Both the position numbers and the translations under genes were made by a program. Below, piece after piece: positions 18,184 through 27,837 of a DNA stretch of 64,000 nt. The stretch covers positions 1,557,501-1,621,500 of the forward strand of contig NZ_CP140153.1 in the NCBI RefSeq assembly GCF_034479635.1. The letters run 5' to 3'. The notes under the pieces are model-generated. The model was given only the letters and a program-made list of their open reading frames with translations. It had not been told where the DNA came from and searched no databases. Each line of letters starts with the position of its first letter. Positions within the stretch are counted from its first letter, which is position 1. This DNA comes from Guyparkeria halophila (GTDB lineage: Bacteria > Pseudomonadota > Gammaproteobacteria > Halothiobacillales > Halothiobacillaceae).

Positions 18184-19235
18184 GCCCGGTCCCCGTGGGC
18201 GGACACACCGCCGTCGGCCTCGTTGCCGCGCTTGCCGGCCGACGGCATGCGGAAGGCATCGTTCTCGCCTGCCAGGTCAAAGCGTGCCGGCAGATGGTAG
18301 GTGCGCACGTCACGCGACTCGTAGTAGGTCCGGGAAAGCATCTCGGAGAGCACGCCGGTGGTCAGCATCTGCACACCGATGAGGATGAACAGGATCGAGA
18401 CCAGCAGCAGTGGCCGGTCGCCGATGTCGTGCCCCAGGATCTTCTCGATCAGCAGGTAGAACATCCCCAGCCCGCCCAGCAGACCGAACCCGGTACCCAG
18501 CAGGCCGAAGAAATGCGCCGGTCGCGCCGAAAAGCGCATAAAGAAGTACACGCTGATCAGATCGATGATCACGCGGAAGGTGCGCGACAGGCCGTACTTG
18601 GAGGTGCCGGCCGTGCGCGGATGGTGCGTCACCACCTCCTCGGCGATCCGGCTGGGGGCGGTCTGCGTGGCCAGCCAGGCGGGGATGAATCGGTGCATCT
18701 CGCCGTATAGCCTCACGCCCTTGATCACCTCGGCACGAAAGACCTTCATGCTGCAGCCGTAGTCGTGCAGGTTGACGCCGGTCAGGCGCCGGATCAGGCG
18801 ATTGGCCAGCCATGAGGGCACCTTGCGCAGCCAGTTGTCCTTGCGATCGCGCCGCCAGCCGGCCACCAGGTCCAGGTCCTCGCGCAACAGCCGGTCGACC
18901 AGGCGCGGGATATCGATCGGATCGTTCTGCAGGTCGCCGTCCATGGTCACGATCACCTCGCCGCGGGCGAGATCGATACCCGCCTGCATCGCGGCGGTCT
19001 GGCCGAAGTTGCGCGTCAGCGGGATCGGCCGGACGTGCGAGCCGAAGGCCTCACGCGCCTCGCGGATTCGGGCAACCGTGGCATCCGAGGAGCCGTCGTC
19101 GACCAGCAACAGCTCCCAGGCTCCGGTATAATCCGCCAGCGCGTCGTGCACCCGTTCGACCAACGGCGAGACGTTCTCCTGTTCGTTGAACATCGGCACG
19201 ACGATGGAAAGCGGCGCGGCAAGCTGGGTTGTCAT
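18180..19235 (-). CDS. GT2 polyprenyl-phosphate glycosyltransferase (ArnC/DPM1-like)
   Basis: About 351 residues. An N-terminal GT-A domain (LSIVVPMFNEQENV, LLLVDDGSSDAT, VTMDGDLQNDP) is followed by two C-terminal membrane helices around 235-300, the arrangement of ArnC, GtrB and DPM1 homologues, which transfer a sugar from a nucleotide donor to undecaprenyl phosphate. An in-frame ATG four codons upstream (19247) is also possible. The neighbour on the same mRNA is a PAP2 phosphatase, and an ArnT-like GT39 enzyme at 9-10.6 kb could use the product. Confidence 0.88.
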   Translation of the reverse strand: MTTQLAAPLSIVVPMFNEQENVSPLVERVHDALADYTGAWELLLVDDGSSDATVARIREAREAFGSHVRPIPLTRNFGQTAAMQAGIDLARGEVIVTMDGDLQNDPIDIPRLVDRLLREDLDLVAGWRRDRKDNWLRKVPSWLANRLIRRLTGVNLHDYGCSMKVFRAEVIKGVRLYGEMHRFIPAWLATQTAPSRIAEEVVTHHPRTAGTSKYGLSRTFRVIIDLISVYFFMRFSARPAHFFGLLGTGFGLLGGLGMFYLLIEKILGHDIGDRPLLLVSILFILIGVQMLTTGVLSEMLSRTYYESRDVRTYHLPARFDLAGENDAFRMPSAGKRGNEADGGVSAHGDRA

Positions 19236-19656
19236 GGCGTGGAGCACCCCGTGGTAAGGCTTGATGAGGGCGTGATTGGCGGGAACGCGGATTCCCCGCG
19301 TGCGCTAGCGGCCCGTGGGTCGGTAGTGCAAGGCATCACTGGCGTCGATTCGGCATGGCAATCCGGGATCGACAAAAGCGCGGGCAGTGTACGGCAGGTA
19401 CGCCCGCGACCGCCACCACCCGCTAGTGCCGCGACGACACGAGGCCATCGCCGACCACTGCCCACTCGCCGCCCGCGGCCCGATACCGACTTGCCAGCAA
19501 ACTTGACCCCAACCCGTGACGGCTTGATCCTCTCAACCACATGAGCCACCACCAACCCAGCCCTAGAACGGCGCCTTCCGCCCTGCCTGCGCCGTCGGCG
19601 CCACGGCCTTTCCGACGGCAGCCGGATGCCCCCCGCGCCGCCACGCCGCGCCTCCC
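19236..19656. other. 421-bp divergent intergenic region
   Basis: Lies between the minus-strand GT2 gene and the plus-strand GGDEF/EAL gene. No supported gene. TTGACC at 19503 has only a poor TTGATC partner 15 bases on, so no promoter is called. There is no visible terminator or repeat. Confidence 0.5.
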
Positions 19657-22600
19657 ATGACCTCGACGACGGTCCAGCGACTCGAGGCCATGGCCCGCTC
19701 GCTTGGCGAGCGGCTGCCTCGCGACGAGGCACTCGGCGCCCTGCTCGAGACGATTGCCGCGTGCTATCCCGCCCTGTCACGCAGTGCCGTGTTCCTGAGC
19801 GAGGATGGTCGGCTGTTGGCCGCGAGCCATGACTTCGACCCCGCTCTGCTGCCGGATCCGGGCGTGGCCAGCACCCCGGGTGATCCCTCTCATCCAGCCG
19901 CGGCGATCGAGGACATCGAGGAACGCCTCCTCCTGCAGGCACTCGGCGCGGAAGACGGCGCGCTGGGCTACTGGGCGATCGAGATCGTCGAGTCCCTGCC
20001 CGAGACGGAAACGCTCCAGGCATTGCACGCCAGCATCGACCAACTGTTCGCCAGCACGCAGGCGGATGCCGCGGAACTCAAGCGTCGTCAGCGCCAGCGG
20101 ATCGAGCGACTGGAACGCGACCAGGCACTGATGCAGTCGCTGCTCGCCCAGATCGACACCCTGATCCTGGCCGATGACGAGCAGCGCATGCTCGATGTCG
20201 TTTGTACGCAGCTGGTGGAAACCGGCCTATTTCTGGGCGCCTGGGTCGCCCCGGCCGAGCACGGCATCACCCCGATTGCCACCGGTGGCGACAGCGAGAT
20301 CATCGACCGGCCGAGTGCGGAGGTGAAACGTACGCTGGAAGACGGCATCCGCCGTGCCCACGCGCTGGTCGACAGCGGCCGACGCCTGGTGATCGACGAG
20401 CGCATCGCCGCGCCCTTCGCACAGCTGAACTGGTTCGACACCCCGCCGCTGGCCGCGCTGGTGCCGTTATCGCGCGGAGGCCGGCTCTGGGCCTTCCTGG
20501 TGGTGATCGCCGCGGCCGAGTCGGACCTCGATCAGCAGGTAAGCGAGGTGCTGGTGCACTTGGGCGAACTGGTCAATCGCAGCCTCGAGCAGCTCGACCT
20601 GCGCGATCGACTCGACGAGGAACAGCAACGCAACACCTACCTCGCCTATCACGACCCGCTGACCAACCTGGCCAATCGCCGCGCCGTCGACGCCGAACTG
20701 CCCAAGGCACTGGCGCGGGCGGACCGGCACCAGCAGATGCTGGCGGTCGCACTGCTCGACCTGGACGATTTCAAGCCGATCAACGACCGCTTCGGTCATG
20801 CTGCCGGCGACGAGATGCTGATGACGCTCGCCGCGCGCCTGAAAAACGCGATTCGGGATACCGACACCGCCGCCCGGCTTGGCGGGGACGAGTTCCTGCT
20901 GATCCTGGAGGACATCGAGGGTGACGAGGGGCTGGCGCGGGTACTCGATCGCGTGGCCACCACCATCCGGCAACCGATTTCCCTGGAAGACGGTGTCGAG
21001 GTCCACGCCAACGGCTCAATCGGGGTCACGCGCTATCCACTCGACGACAGTGCGCCGCAACAGCTGATCCGGAACGCGGATGCCGCGCTGTACGCCGCCA
21101 AGAACAACAAGTCGGCCCGCCGGCAGGACTGGGTGATCTGGGAGCGGGAGACCACGCAACGAGGCCAGGACCTTCCCGAGATGAGCGAGACGGTTAAGGC
21201 GTATGGCCCGGCCGCGAAGATGCTTCTCGAGCGGATTCAACCGGAGGTGGATCGTCTCAGCGACGATTTCATCGATCGATTCTACGCCGAGCTATCCAAG
21301 CAGGAATCGATCCGTACCGTACTCGACCGCCTGTCGACCGCGGAATACGCGACGTTGCAGACTCAGCAGGCAGCGCATCTGGCCTTCCTGCTCGATCCCG
21401 ATCTGAGCGAAGAGGCGCACGTCAATCGTGCCCGTCAGATCGGCCACGTCCATGCCCTGGCGGGTGTTTCGCCCAGCGACCTGGTCCGCGCGATCACGGT
21501 CTACATGCACGAGTTCAACGACACCTTCAATCGCGCCCACCTCAACCAGCGTCACCAGAACCGGCTCGAGCGCGTCTTTACCGAACGACTCAGCATGGAA
21601 CTCTCCCACCAGCTCACCGCCGGCCAGGCGGTGGACGACGAGTTCCATGCCGGCCTGGTCGAGATGGACCGGCGTCGTCGCGACGAGCGCAACTGGCCGG
21701 ACTTCAACGAGCACCTGCTCGATACCCTGTCCGGTCTGCCCGGCATCGATGGCGTGGCGATCCTCTCGCCCAATGCGGACGGCCGCTTCGTTGCCAACTA
21801 TGCCGAGGGCGTCGACCTCTTCAATCGCCCGGACGGACGCAGCGACCTCCATCCCACGCTGGATCTCAAGCGCCCGGAGTCGGATCATCCGGTTTCGGTC
21901 GCCTATCGGCAGGCCCGCGTGACCAGGATGGACAACACCCTCGCCGATCCCGCGGGCGCCCCCTGGGCCAAGCCGGCCGAGGCACTGGGAGTGCGCAGCT
22001 CGGTGGCGATCCCGATCCTCGACAACCGCGACCAGCCGATCGCAGTGATTTGTCTGCACGGTCGCATCCCCGGCATGTTCGCGAATGCGAGGCTGCAAGG
22101 CTTTGCCGGCCAGTTGATGGCGTTGGTCAGTCAGGCCTGGCGACAGATCCGCAGTCCGACCGCCCTGCTCTACGCCAAGGGCGATTATGACCGCTGGCGA
22201 CAGGCCTTCTATGACGGCGGACTGGAAATGATCTTCCAGCCGGTCATCGACGTGCAGACGGGCCGCCTGACCACGCTGGAAGCACTGGCCCGCCTGTACC
22301 TGCCGGATGGCGAGGTGATCCTGCCGAACATGTTCATCCCGTGGCTCAATGACGGCCAGGTCATGCGGCTGTTCGAGCTGGGCCTGGAGCAGTCGCTGAT
22401 CTGCCTGCGCGACATCGAGGCACGCCACGGCCCGTCGCTGTCGGTCGCCATCAACCTGCCGGTGGGCGTACTGATGGACCCGGCCACGCCCGGGCACGTC
22501 CGCGCGGCGCTCGACCGCCATGGCGTCAGCCCCCACCGGGTCACCCTCGAGTTGCTCGAACAGGGCGATACCGGCTTCGAGCCGAGCGACCTGGCCGAAC

Positions 22601-23265
22601 CGATGCAGCGGCTCGGTGAGCTGGGCGTCAACCTCGCCATGGACGATCTCGGCTCCGGCTACAACAACCTGTTGCGGCTGCGCAGCCTGCCGTTCAACAC
22701 GGTCAAGGTCGACCAGGGCATGGTGCGCGCGGCCCAGCACGAACCCGGCCGGGTTCTGACCTTCATCGCCTCGATGATCCAGATGGCTCAGGCCCTGGAG
22801 TTGCGCACCGTGGTCGAGGGCCTGGAAACGCCCGACTTGATCGAGGCCACCGCCCTGCTCGGCGGCCAGCTCGGCCAGGGCTACGCGATCGCCCGACCGA
22901 TGCGCCGCAACGCCCTCGCCGGCTGGATGACCCGGTTCGATTTCGCGACCCACCCCGCCCGGCCGCGCACGGCACTCGGCGCCATGGCCGCCCTCTGGGG
23001 GTTGCGTTCGCTGGGACGCGCCCACCTGGAGCAATCCGAGCGCCATCACCAACTGCGCGCCGCCGCTGCCTGGTGGGCGACCGAAAACCTCGACCGCCAT
23101 CGCCACCTGGCCACCGGCATCCTGTCACTGCTACAGGAATTCCGCGACGGGACCATGCCGGGCGAAACCTTCGAGGCCCGGCTGCAGGGCTACATGGGCA
23201 CTCTCGATCAGCTGATACGCTCCACGGCAACCGACGAGGTCAGCGCGGCGACGGCCGACGAATGA
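19657..23265 (+). CDS. GAF/GGDEF/globin/GAF/EAL c-di-GMP protein
   Basis: 1202 residues, cytoplasmic. Domains in order: GAF-like (about 10-140), GAF-like (165-320), GGDEF (about 330-485) with intact GGDEF at 409-413 and an RxxD inhibitory site just before it (RDTD), protoglobin-type sensor (about 509-660) with the proximal histidine likely His599 in GHVHALAGV, a third GAF (675-835), and EAL (about 845-1090) with Glu875-Ala-Leu, INLP, MDDLGSGY, KVD and EGLET all present. Both synthase and phosphodiesterase sites look intact. A final stretch of about 110 residues rich in His, Glu and Arg matches nothing I know. The globin domain suggests control by oxygen or another haem ligand. The start has no good ribosome-binding site and is uncertain. 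Confidence 0.9.
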   Translation: MTSTTVQRLEAMARSLGERLPRDEALGALLETIAACYPALSRSAVFLSEDGRLLAASHDFDPALLPDPGVASTPGDPSHPAAAIEDIEERLLLQALGAEDGALGYWAIEIVESLPETETLQALHASIDQLFASTQADAAELKRRQRQRIERLERDQALMQSLLAQIDTLILADDEQRMLDVVCTQLVETGLFLGAWVAPAEHGITPIATGGDSEIIDRPSAEVKRTLEDGIRRAHALVDSGRRLVIDERIAAPFAQLNWFDTPPLAALVPLSRGGRLWAFLVVIAAAESDLDQQVSEVLVHLGELVNRSLEQLDLRDRLDEEQQRNTYLAYHDPLTNLANRRAVDAELPKALARADRHQQMLAVALLDLDDFKPINDRFGHAAGDEMLMTLAARLKNAIRDTDTAARLGGDEFLLILEDIEGDEGLARVLDRVATTIRQPISLEDGVEVHANGSIGVTRYPLDDSAPQQLIRNADAALYAAKNNKSARRQDWVIWERETTQRGQDLPEMSETVKAYGPAAKMLLERIQPEVDRLSDDFIDRFYAELSKQESIRTVLDRLSTAEYATLQTQQAAHLAFLLDPDLSEEAHVNRARQIGHVHALAGVSPSDLVRAITVYMHEFNDTFNRAHLNQRHQNRLERVFTERLSMELSHQLTAGQAVDDEFHAGLVEMDRRRRDERNWPDFNEHLLDTLSGLPGIDGVAILSPNADGRFVANYAEGVDLFNRPDGRSDLHPTLDLKRPESDHPVSVAYRQARVTRMDNTLADPAGAPWAKPAEALGVRSSVAIPILDNRDQPIAVICLHGRIPGMFANARLQGFAGQLMALVSQAWRQIRSPTALLYAKGDYDRWRQAFYDGGLEMIFQPVIDVQTGRLTTLEALARLYLPDGEVILPNMFIPWLNDGQVMRLFELGLEQSLICLRDIEARHGPSLSVAINLPVGVLMDPATPGHVRAALDRHGVSPHRVTLELLEQGDTGFEPSDLAEPMQRLGELGVNLAMDDLGSGYNNLLRLRSLPFNTVKVDQGMVRAAQHEPGRVLTFIASMIQMAQALELRTVVEGLETPDLIEATALLGGQLGQGYAIARPMRRNALAGWMTRFDFATHPARPRTALGAMAALWGLRSLGRAHLEQSERHHQLRAAAAWWATENLDRHRHLATGILSLLQEFRDGTMPGETFEARLQGYMGTLDQLIRSTATDEVSAATADE

Positions 23266-24160
23266 AAAGCGCCAATCCCGCGGCGAGCAGCGCGGTACCC
23301 AGCACGAACAGATGCAAGTTGACCGCCGCGGCCAGCACCTTGCGCGGCTCGTCGACCAGCGGGGCCAGCAGGAGGGCCACGCCGGCCTCGTAGGTGCCAA
23401 ACCCGCCCGGGGCGTGTACCGGTAGCACCGTGGTCAGATCCCCACCGATCGCCCCGAGCACACCCGCCGCGAAACCGACCGGCGCCAGGGCAGCTAAGAC
23501 CCAGCCCAGGGCCGTCAGCTTGACCAGCCAGTTCACCCAGGTCCAGAACAGCGTGCCCATCAACCGCATCGGGCGATCGGGCAGGCTCGAGAGCATCGTC
23601 ACGCCCAGTTGCGCCAGTCGCCCATCCCGCCGGGCAAGCACCCCGTGCAACCAGTGACGCAGACCGTAGGCAACGATCGGGGTCAGCAGCAGCAAGACGA
23701 ACAGCACGCCCAAAATCCCAGTGGAAAGGCCGAGCAGATGCCCGCCGGCCGCAAGTCCGATCAGCAGCACCACCTGCAGGTCGAGCAGGCGAAACCAGAA
23801 CAGCACCGGCATGCTCTCGAGCGGGGACAGTCGATAGTAGCGCTGCATCAGCACCGGGAAGGCCAGCTCACCGGAGCGCATCGGCAGCAGGTTGTTCATC
23901 AGGTTGTGCCAGCTCGACAGGCGGAAGGCCGACCAGAAATGGCCGGCCAACCGATCCGGAAAATAACGGGTGATGCGCAGGGTGCGAATGAGGTAACTGG
24001 CCATCATCAGCACCATCGCCACCAGCAGGGCCCAGGGGTCGATCGAAAGCCAGGGCGCAATCAGGCGTGCCGGCCCCACCCAGGCGATCGCCAGGCCGAG
24101 CAGTAGCAGCACGGCCACCCAACCCAGCATGGACGGCAGACGACCCTTGCGCGAGATCAA
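23240..24160 (-). CDS. lysylphosphatidylglycerol synthase-like (UPF0104) membrane protein
   Basis: 306 residues from a TTG at 24160, selected because GGGAGGG lies a few bases upstream; the first ATG (24130) has no such site. About eight membrane helices. The AglD/UPF0104-type motifs are visible: SAFRLSSWHNLMNNLLPMRSGELAFPVLM near helix 3 and TTVLPVHAPGGFGTYEAGVAL toward the end. This is the flippase-like membrane domain only, without the soluble aminoacyl-transfer domain of MprF. Its substrate is unknown. The 3' end overlaps the end of the GGDEF/EAL gene by 26 bases, tail to tail. Confidence 0.85.
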   Translation of the reverse strand: MISRKGRLPSMLGWVAVLLLLGLAIAWVGPARLIAPWLSIDPWALLVAMVLMMASYLIRTLRITRYFPDRLAGHFWSAFRLSSWHNLMNNLLPMRSGELAFPVLMQRYYRLSPLESMPVLFWFRLLDLQVVLLIGLAAGGHLLGLSTGILGVLFVLLLLTPIVAYGLRHWLHGVLARRDGRLAQLGVTMLSSLPDRPMRLMGTLFWTWVNWLVKLTALGWVLAALAPVGFAAGVLGAIGGDLTTVLPVHAPGGFGTYEAGVALLLAPLVDEPRKVLAAAVNLHLFVLGTALLAAGLALFIRRPSPR

Positions 24161-24232
24161 GACGCCCTCCCGGAGCCGTTGGGGTCCCGGCGCGCGCCCA
24201 CAGGTCGGCAGGCCATCGTCAGGTCGATTTCC

Positions 24233-24261
24233 GGGCCAACTTCTGGGCCAACTTCTGGGCC
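24233..24261 (+). repeat. 12-bp tandem repeat upstream of holC
   Basis: GGGCCAACTTCT occurs twice in direct tandem (24233-24244, 24245-24256) followed by a partial third copy (GGGCC). It lies between the divergent starts of the membrane protein gene and holC, just before the putative holC promoter. Confidence 0.8.
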
Positions 24262-24268
24262 GATCGCC

Positions 24269-24297
24269 TTGGGCGACATGGGGTAATTGGGCATAAT
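24269..24297 (+). promoter_or_regulatory. putative sigma-70 promoter for holC-valS
   Basis: TTGGGC (24269-24274) and CATAAT (24292-24297) are separated by 17 bases, the optimum. Predicted transcription starts near 24304, about 120 bases before holC. It is one of the better hexamer pairs in the window. Confidence 0.5.
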
Positions 24298-24423
24298 GCT
24301 CGTTTGCTCCGTGGCGTGGCCGTCGGCGGCCCCGGTTACCGATATCCGACCGACAGCATACCGACTGATCGCCACCATCGCAGCACCCCCTAACCCGGAC
24401 ATCGACCACGCCCGAAGGCCCAG

Positions 24424-24867
24424 ATGAGCGAGATTGTATTCCACCTGATCGACGACCCGGCCGAGGATGCCTTTTGGTACTTCGCCGCCGAACTCTGCGC
24501 CGAGCAGGCCGAAGCACAGCGCCCCACCTACGTGGTTTGCGCCAGTCTCGCCCACGTGGAAGGGTTCGACGACTACCTCTGGTCGTACCGAGATGACCGC
24601 TTCGTGCCGCATACCGCCGACCCGGAAGACGCGGACCACGCCCCGATCTTCATCGGCTGCGACCCGGAGGCCGGCGGCTTTGCCCGGGTGATCAACCTCA
24701 CCGGCGCCCCCATCCCGCGCCCGACCGACCGCGAGCACGTCGACGAGGTCATCCCGGCCGGCGAGCAGCCTCGCGCAGACGCCCGTGCCCGCTGGCGACA
24801 ATACAAGAGCGCCGGTGCGACCATCGACCACCACCGCATCGAGTCGGTCCGCCCCAGCGGCGAGTAG
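24424..24867 (+). CDS. holC: DNA polymerase III subunit chi
   Basis: 147 residues. Chi links the clamp loader to single-stranded DNA-binding protein. The N-terminus [27 protein letters not shown], then [20 protein letters not shown] and INLTGAPIP are family hallmarks. It precedes valS, the classical holC-valS pairing. The valS start codon is 70 bases after the holC stop. Confidence 0.93.
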   Translation: MSEIVFHLIDDPAEDAFWYFAAELCAEQAEAQRPTYVVCASLAHVEGFDDYLWSYRDDRFVPHTADPEDADHAPIFIGCDPEAGGFARVINLTGAPIPRPTDREHVDEVIPAGEQPRADARARWRQYKSAGATIDHHRIESVRPSGE

Positions 24868-24937
24868 GCCAGCCATCACCGCCGGCGGCCCCGATCCGAC
24901 CCTCCCGACCCGACGACAAGCGAACCTGAAGAACGGC

Positions 24938-27790
24938 ATGGACAAGACTTACGACCCCCGACAGATCGAACAGGACTGCTACCAGCGCTGGATGGAGGGT
25001 GATCACTTTCGCCCCGACATGCAGGCCGAGGGCAGCTACTGCATCATGCTGCCGCCGCCGAACGTCACCGGTCGCCTGCACATGGGCCATGCCTTCCAGG
25101 ACACCCTGATGGACACGCTGACCCGCTGGCACCGCATGCGCGGCGAGGCCACCCTGTGGCAGCCGGGCACGGATCACGCGGGCATCGCCACCCAGATGGT
25201 GGTCGAGCGTCGGCTGGAGTCGGAAGGGGTCTCGCGCCATGACATCGGCCGCGAGAAATTCCTCGAGAAGGTCTGGGAGTGGAAGGAGCAGTCCGGCGGC
25301 TTCATCACCGAGCAGATGAAGCGCCTGGGCGCCTCCTGCGACTGGTCGCGCGAGCGCTTCACCATGGACGATGGCCTATCCGAGGCGGTCCGCGAAGTCT
25401 TCGTCCGCCTATACGAGGACGGCCTGATCTACCGCGGCAAACGCCTGGTCAACTGGGACCCGGTGCTGCGCACGGCGGTCTCCGACCTCGAGGTGGTCAG
25501 CGAGGAGGAGGCCGGCCACCTCTGGCACATGCGCTATCCGCTCAGCAACGGCGAGGGGCAGCTGGTGGTCGCGACCACCCGCCCGGAGACCATGCTGGGC
25601 GACTCGGCCGTGGCCGTGCATCCCGAGGACGAGCGCTACCAGCACCTGATCGGCGAGACCATTACCCTGCCGCTGGTCGGGCGGCGCATCCCGATCATCG
25701 GCGACGACTACGTCGACCCGGAATTCGGCTCGGGTTGTGTGAAGATCACCCCGGCGCACGACTTCAACGACTACGCCATCGGCCAGCGCCATGACCTGCC
25801 GATGCTCAACGTCCTGACCGAAACCGCCGCGATCCGCGAGGCGGCCGAGTGCGTCGGCGAGGCGGCCCGCGACGTCGACCCGCACATCCCGGAACGCTAC
25901 CGGGGTCTCGACCGCTACGAGGCCCGTCGCCAGATCATCAGTGATCTCGAGGCCGAGGGCCTCTTGGTACAGATCGACGACCACAAGCTAATGGTGCCGC
26001 GCGGCGATCGCAGCGGCACGGTGATCGAGCCCCTGCTGACCGACCAGTGGTTCGTCGATCTCACCCGTGACCAGACCGCCACCGGCAAGCCAGGCGGGAA
26101 GAAGGCCATCACCCAACCGGCCATCGATGCCGTGCGCTCGGGCGATATCCGCTTTGTGCCCGGCAACTGGGAGAACACCTACTTCCAATGGCTGGAGAAC
26201 ATCCAGGACTGGTGCATCAGCCGCCAGCTGTGGTGGGGCCACCGCATCCCGGCCTGGTTCGACACGGACGGCAATCTGTTCGTCGGCCGCGACGAGGCCG
26301 AGGTGCGCAAGAAGTACGACATCCCCGCCGACGTCGAATTGAACCAGGACGAGGACGTGCTGGATACCTGGTTCTCCTCGGCGCTGTGGCCGTTCTCCAC
26401 GCTGGGCTGGCCGGAACAGACCGCCGAGCTCGAGCGCTTCTATCCCACCAGCGTGCTGGTGACCGGTTTTGACATCATCTTCTTCTGGGTCGCCCGGATG
26501 GTGATGATGGGCAAGTACTTCGGCAAGGACGTGCCGTTCCGCGAGGTGTACGTGCATGGTCTCGTGCGCGATGCGCACGGGCAGAAGATGTCGAAGTCCA
26601 AGGGCAATGTGCTCGACCCGATCGACATCATCGACGGCATCGACCTCGAGGCGCTGGTGGAAAAACGCACCACCGGCCTGATGCAGCCGAAGAAGGCACG
26701 GCTGATCGAGAAGCACACCCGCGAGGAGTTTGCCGACGGGATCGAGGCGCACGGCACCGACGCGCTGCGCTTCACCTTCGCCGCCCAGGCGACCACCGGC
26801 CGCGACATCAGCTTCGACCTCGAACGCGTCAAGGGCTACCGCAACTTCTGCAACAAGCTCTGGAACGCCAGCCGCTTCGTGCTGATGCAGTGCGAGGGCG
26901 AGGACACCGGGCTGGGTGACGAGCCGGTCACGCTGGGCACCGCCGACTGCTGGATCATCGGCGAGCTGCAGGCCTGCGAGGCCACGGTCACCAAGCACCT
27001 GGAGACCTACCGCTTCGATCTCGCCGCGCAGACGCTCTATGACTTCACCTGGAGCACCTACTGCGACTGGTATCTCGAGCTGACCAAGCCGGCGATCAAG
27101 CATGGCGACGCGGCCGCCCAGCGCGGCACCCGCCGCACCCTGGTGCGCGTACTCGAGACGCTGCTGCGCCTGGCCCACCCGTTCATCCCCTACATCACCG
27201 AGACCATCTGGCAGCGGGTCGCCCCGCTTGCCGGCACCAAGCGCTCGGATGACGACACCATCATGACCGCGCCGTTCCCGGTCGCCGACGAGTCGAAGAT
27301 CGACACGCAAGCACGCCAGGCGATCGACTGGCTGCAGGGCTTCATCCTGGGCGTACGCCGCATCCGCGCCGAAATGGACATCGCCCCCGGCAAGCCGCTG
27401 CCGGTGCTGGTTACCGAGGCCGCTGATACCGACCGGGTCCGCATCCGCGAGCTCGAACCGCTGTTGACCACGGTTGCGCGGATCGAGTCGATCGAGGAAG
27501 TCGACGGCGAGCTGCCGGAATCGGCGATGGCGCTGGTGGGCAAGATGCAGGTACACATCCCGCTGGCCGGCCTGATCGACGTGACCGCGGAACTCGAGCG
27601 CCTGAACAAGGCAGTCGAGGGCATCGAGAAGCAGATCGAGAAGGCGCGCGGCAAGCTGTCGAATGCCAACTTCGTCGAGCGCGCCCCGGAAGCGGTGGTC
27701 AACCAGGAGCGCGAGCGTCTGGCCGGCTTCGAGGCAGAGCTCGAGGAACTGGCCGCCCAACGCGAGCGGATCCGCCGCCTGGCCGACTGA
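24938..27790 (+). CDS. valS: valyl-tRNA synthetase
   Basis: 950 residues from the ATG at 24938 ([12 protein letters not shown]); the open frame further upstream is the holC region read out of frame. Class I motifs: HMGH at 48-51 (HIGH box) and KMSKS at 550-554. The CP1 editing domain lies between ([15 protein letters not shown]), and the C-terminal coiled-coil arm is present ([18 protein letters not shown]). It charges tRNA(Val) and proofreads threonine. Full length. Convergent with mnmC, 47 bases apart. Confidence 0.98.
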   Translation: MDKTYDPRQIEQDCYQRWMEGDHFRPDMQAEGSYCIMLPPPNVTGRLHMGHAFQDTLMDTLTRWHRMRGEATLWQPGTDHAGIATQMVVERRLESEGVSRHDIGREKFLEKVWEWKEQSGGFITEQMKRLGASCDWSRERFTMDDGLSEAVREVFVRLYEDGLIYRGKRLVNWDPVLRTAVSDLEVVSEEEAGHLWHMRYPLSNGEGQLVVATTRPETMLGDSAVAVHPEDERYQHLIGETITLPLVGRRIPIIGDDYVDPEFGSGCVKITPAHDFNDYAIGQRHDLPMLNVLTETAAIREAAECVGEAARDVDPHIPERYRGLDRYEARRQIISDLEAEGLLVQIDDHKLMVPRGDRSGTVIEPLLTDQWFVDLTRDQTATGKPGGKKAITQPAIDAVRSGDIRFVPGNWENTYFQWLENIQDWCISRQLWWGHRIPAWFDTDGNLFVGRDEAEVRKKYDIPADVELNQDEDVLDTWFSSALWPFSTLGWPEQTAELERFYPTSVLVTGFDIIFFWVARMVMMGKYFGKDVPFREVYVHGLVRDAHGQKMSKSKGNVLDPIDIIDGIDLEALVEKRTTGLMQPKKARLIEKHTREEFADGIEAHGTDALRFTFAAQATTGRDISFDLERVKGYRNFCNKLWNASRFVLMQCEGEDTGLGDEPVTLGTADCWIIGELQACEATVTKHLETYRFDLAAQTLYDFTWSTYCDWYLELTKPAIKHGDAAAQRGTRRTLVRVLETLLRLAHPFIPYITETIWQRVAPLAGTKRSDDDTIMTAPFPVADESKIDTQARQAIDWLQGFILGVRRIRAEMDIAPGKPLPVLVTEAADTDRVRIRELEPLLTTVARIESIEEVDGELPESAMALVGKMQVHIPLAGLIDVTAELERLNKAVEGIEKQIEKARGKLSNANFVERAPEAVVNQERERLAGFEAELEELAAQRERIRRLAD

Positions 27791-27837
27791 TCGTCCACTT
27801 CGATACGGCCCCCGGCCAGCGGGTAGGCCCGCCGACC

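Noticed and set aside
21292-23106. 604-codon minus-strand open frame
   Set aside because: Antisense to the GAF/EAL part of the c-di-GMP gene; no domain seen.
24160-24517. Longer version of the UPF0104 membrane protein starting near 24517
   Set aside because: The extra N-terminal 119 residues are Arg/Pro/Gly-rich, run through the divergent promoter region and the start of holC, and have no ribosome-binding site.
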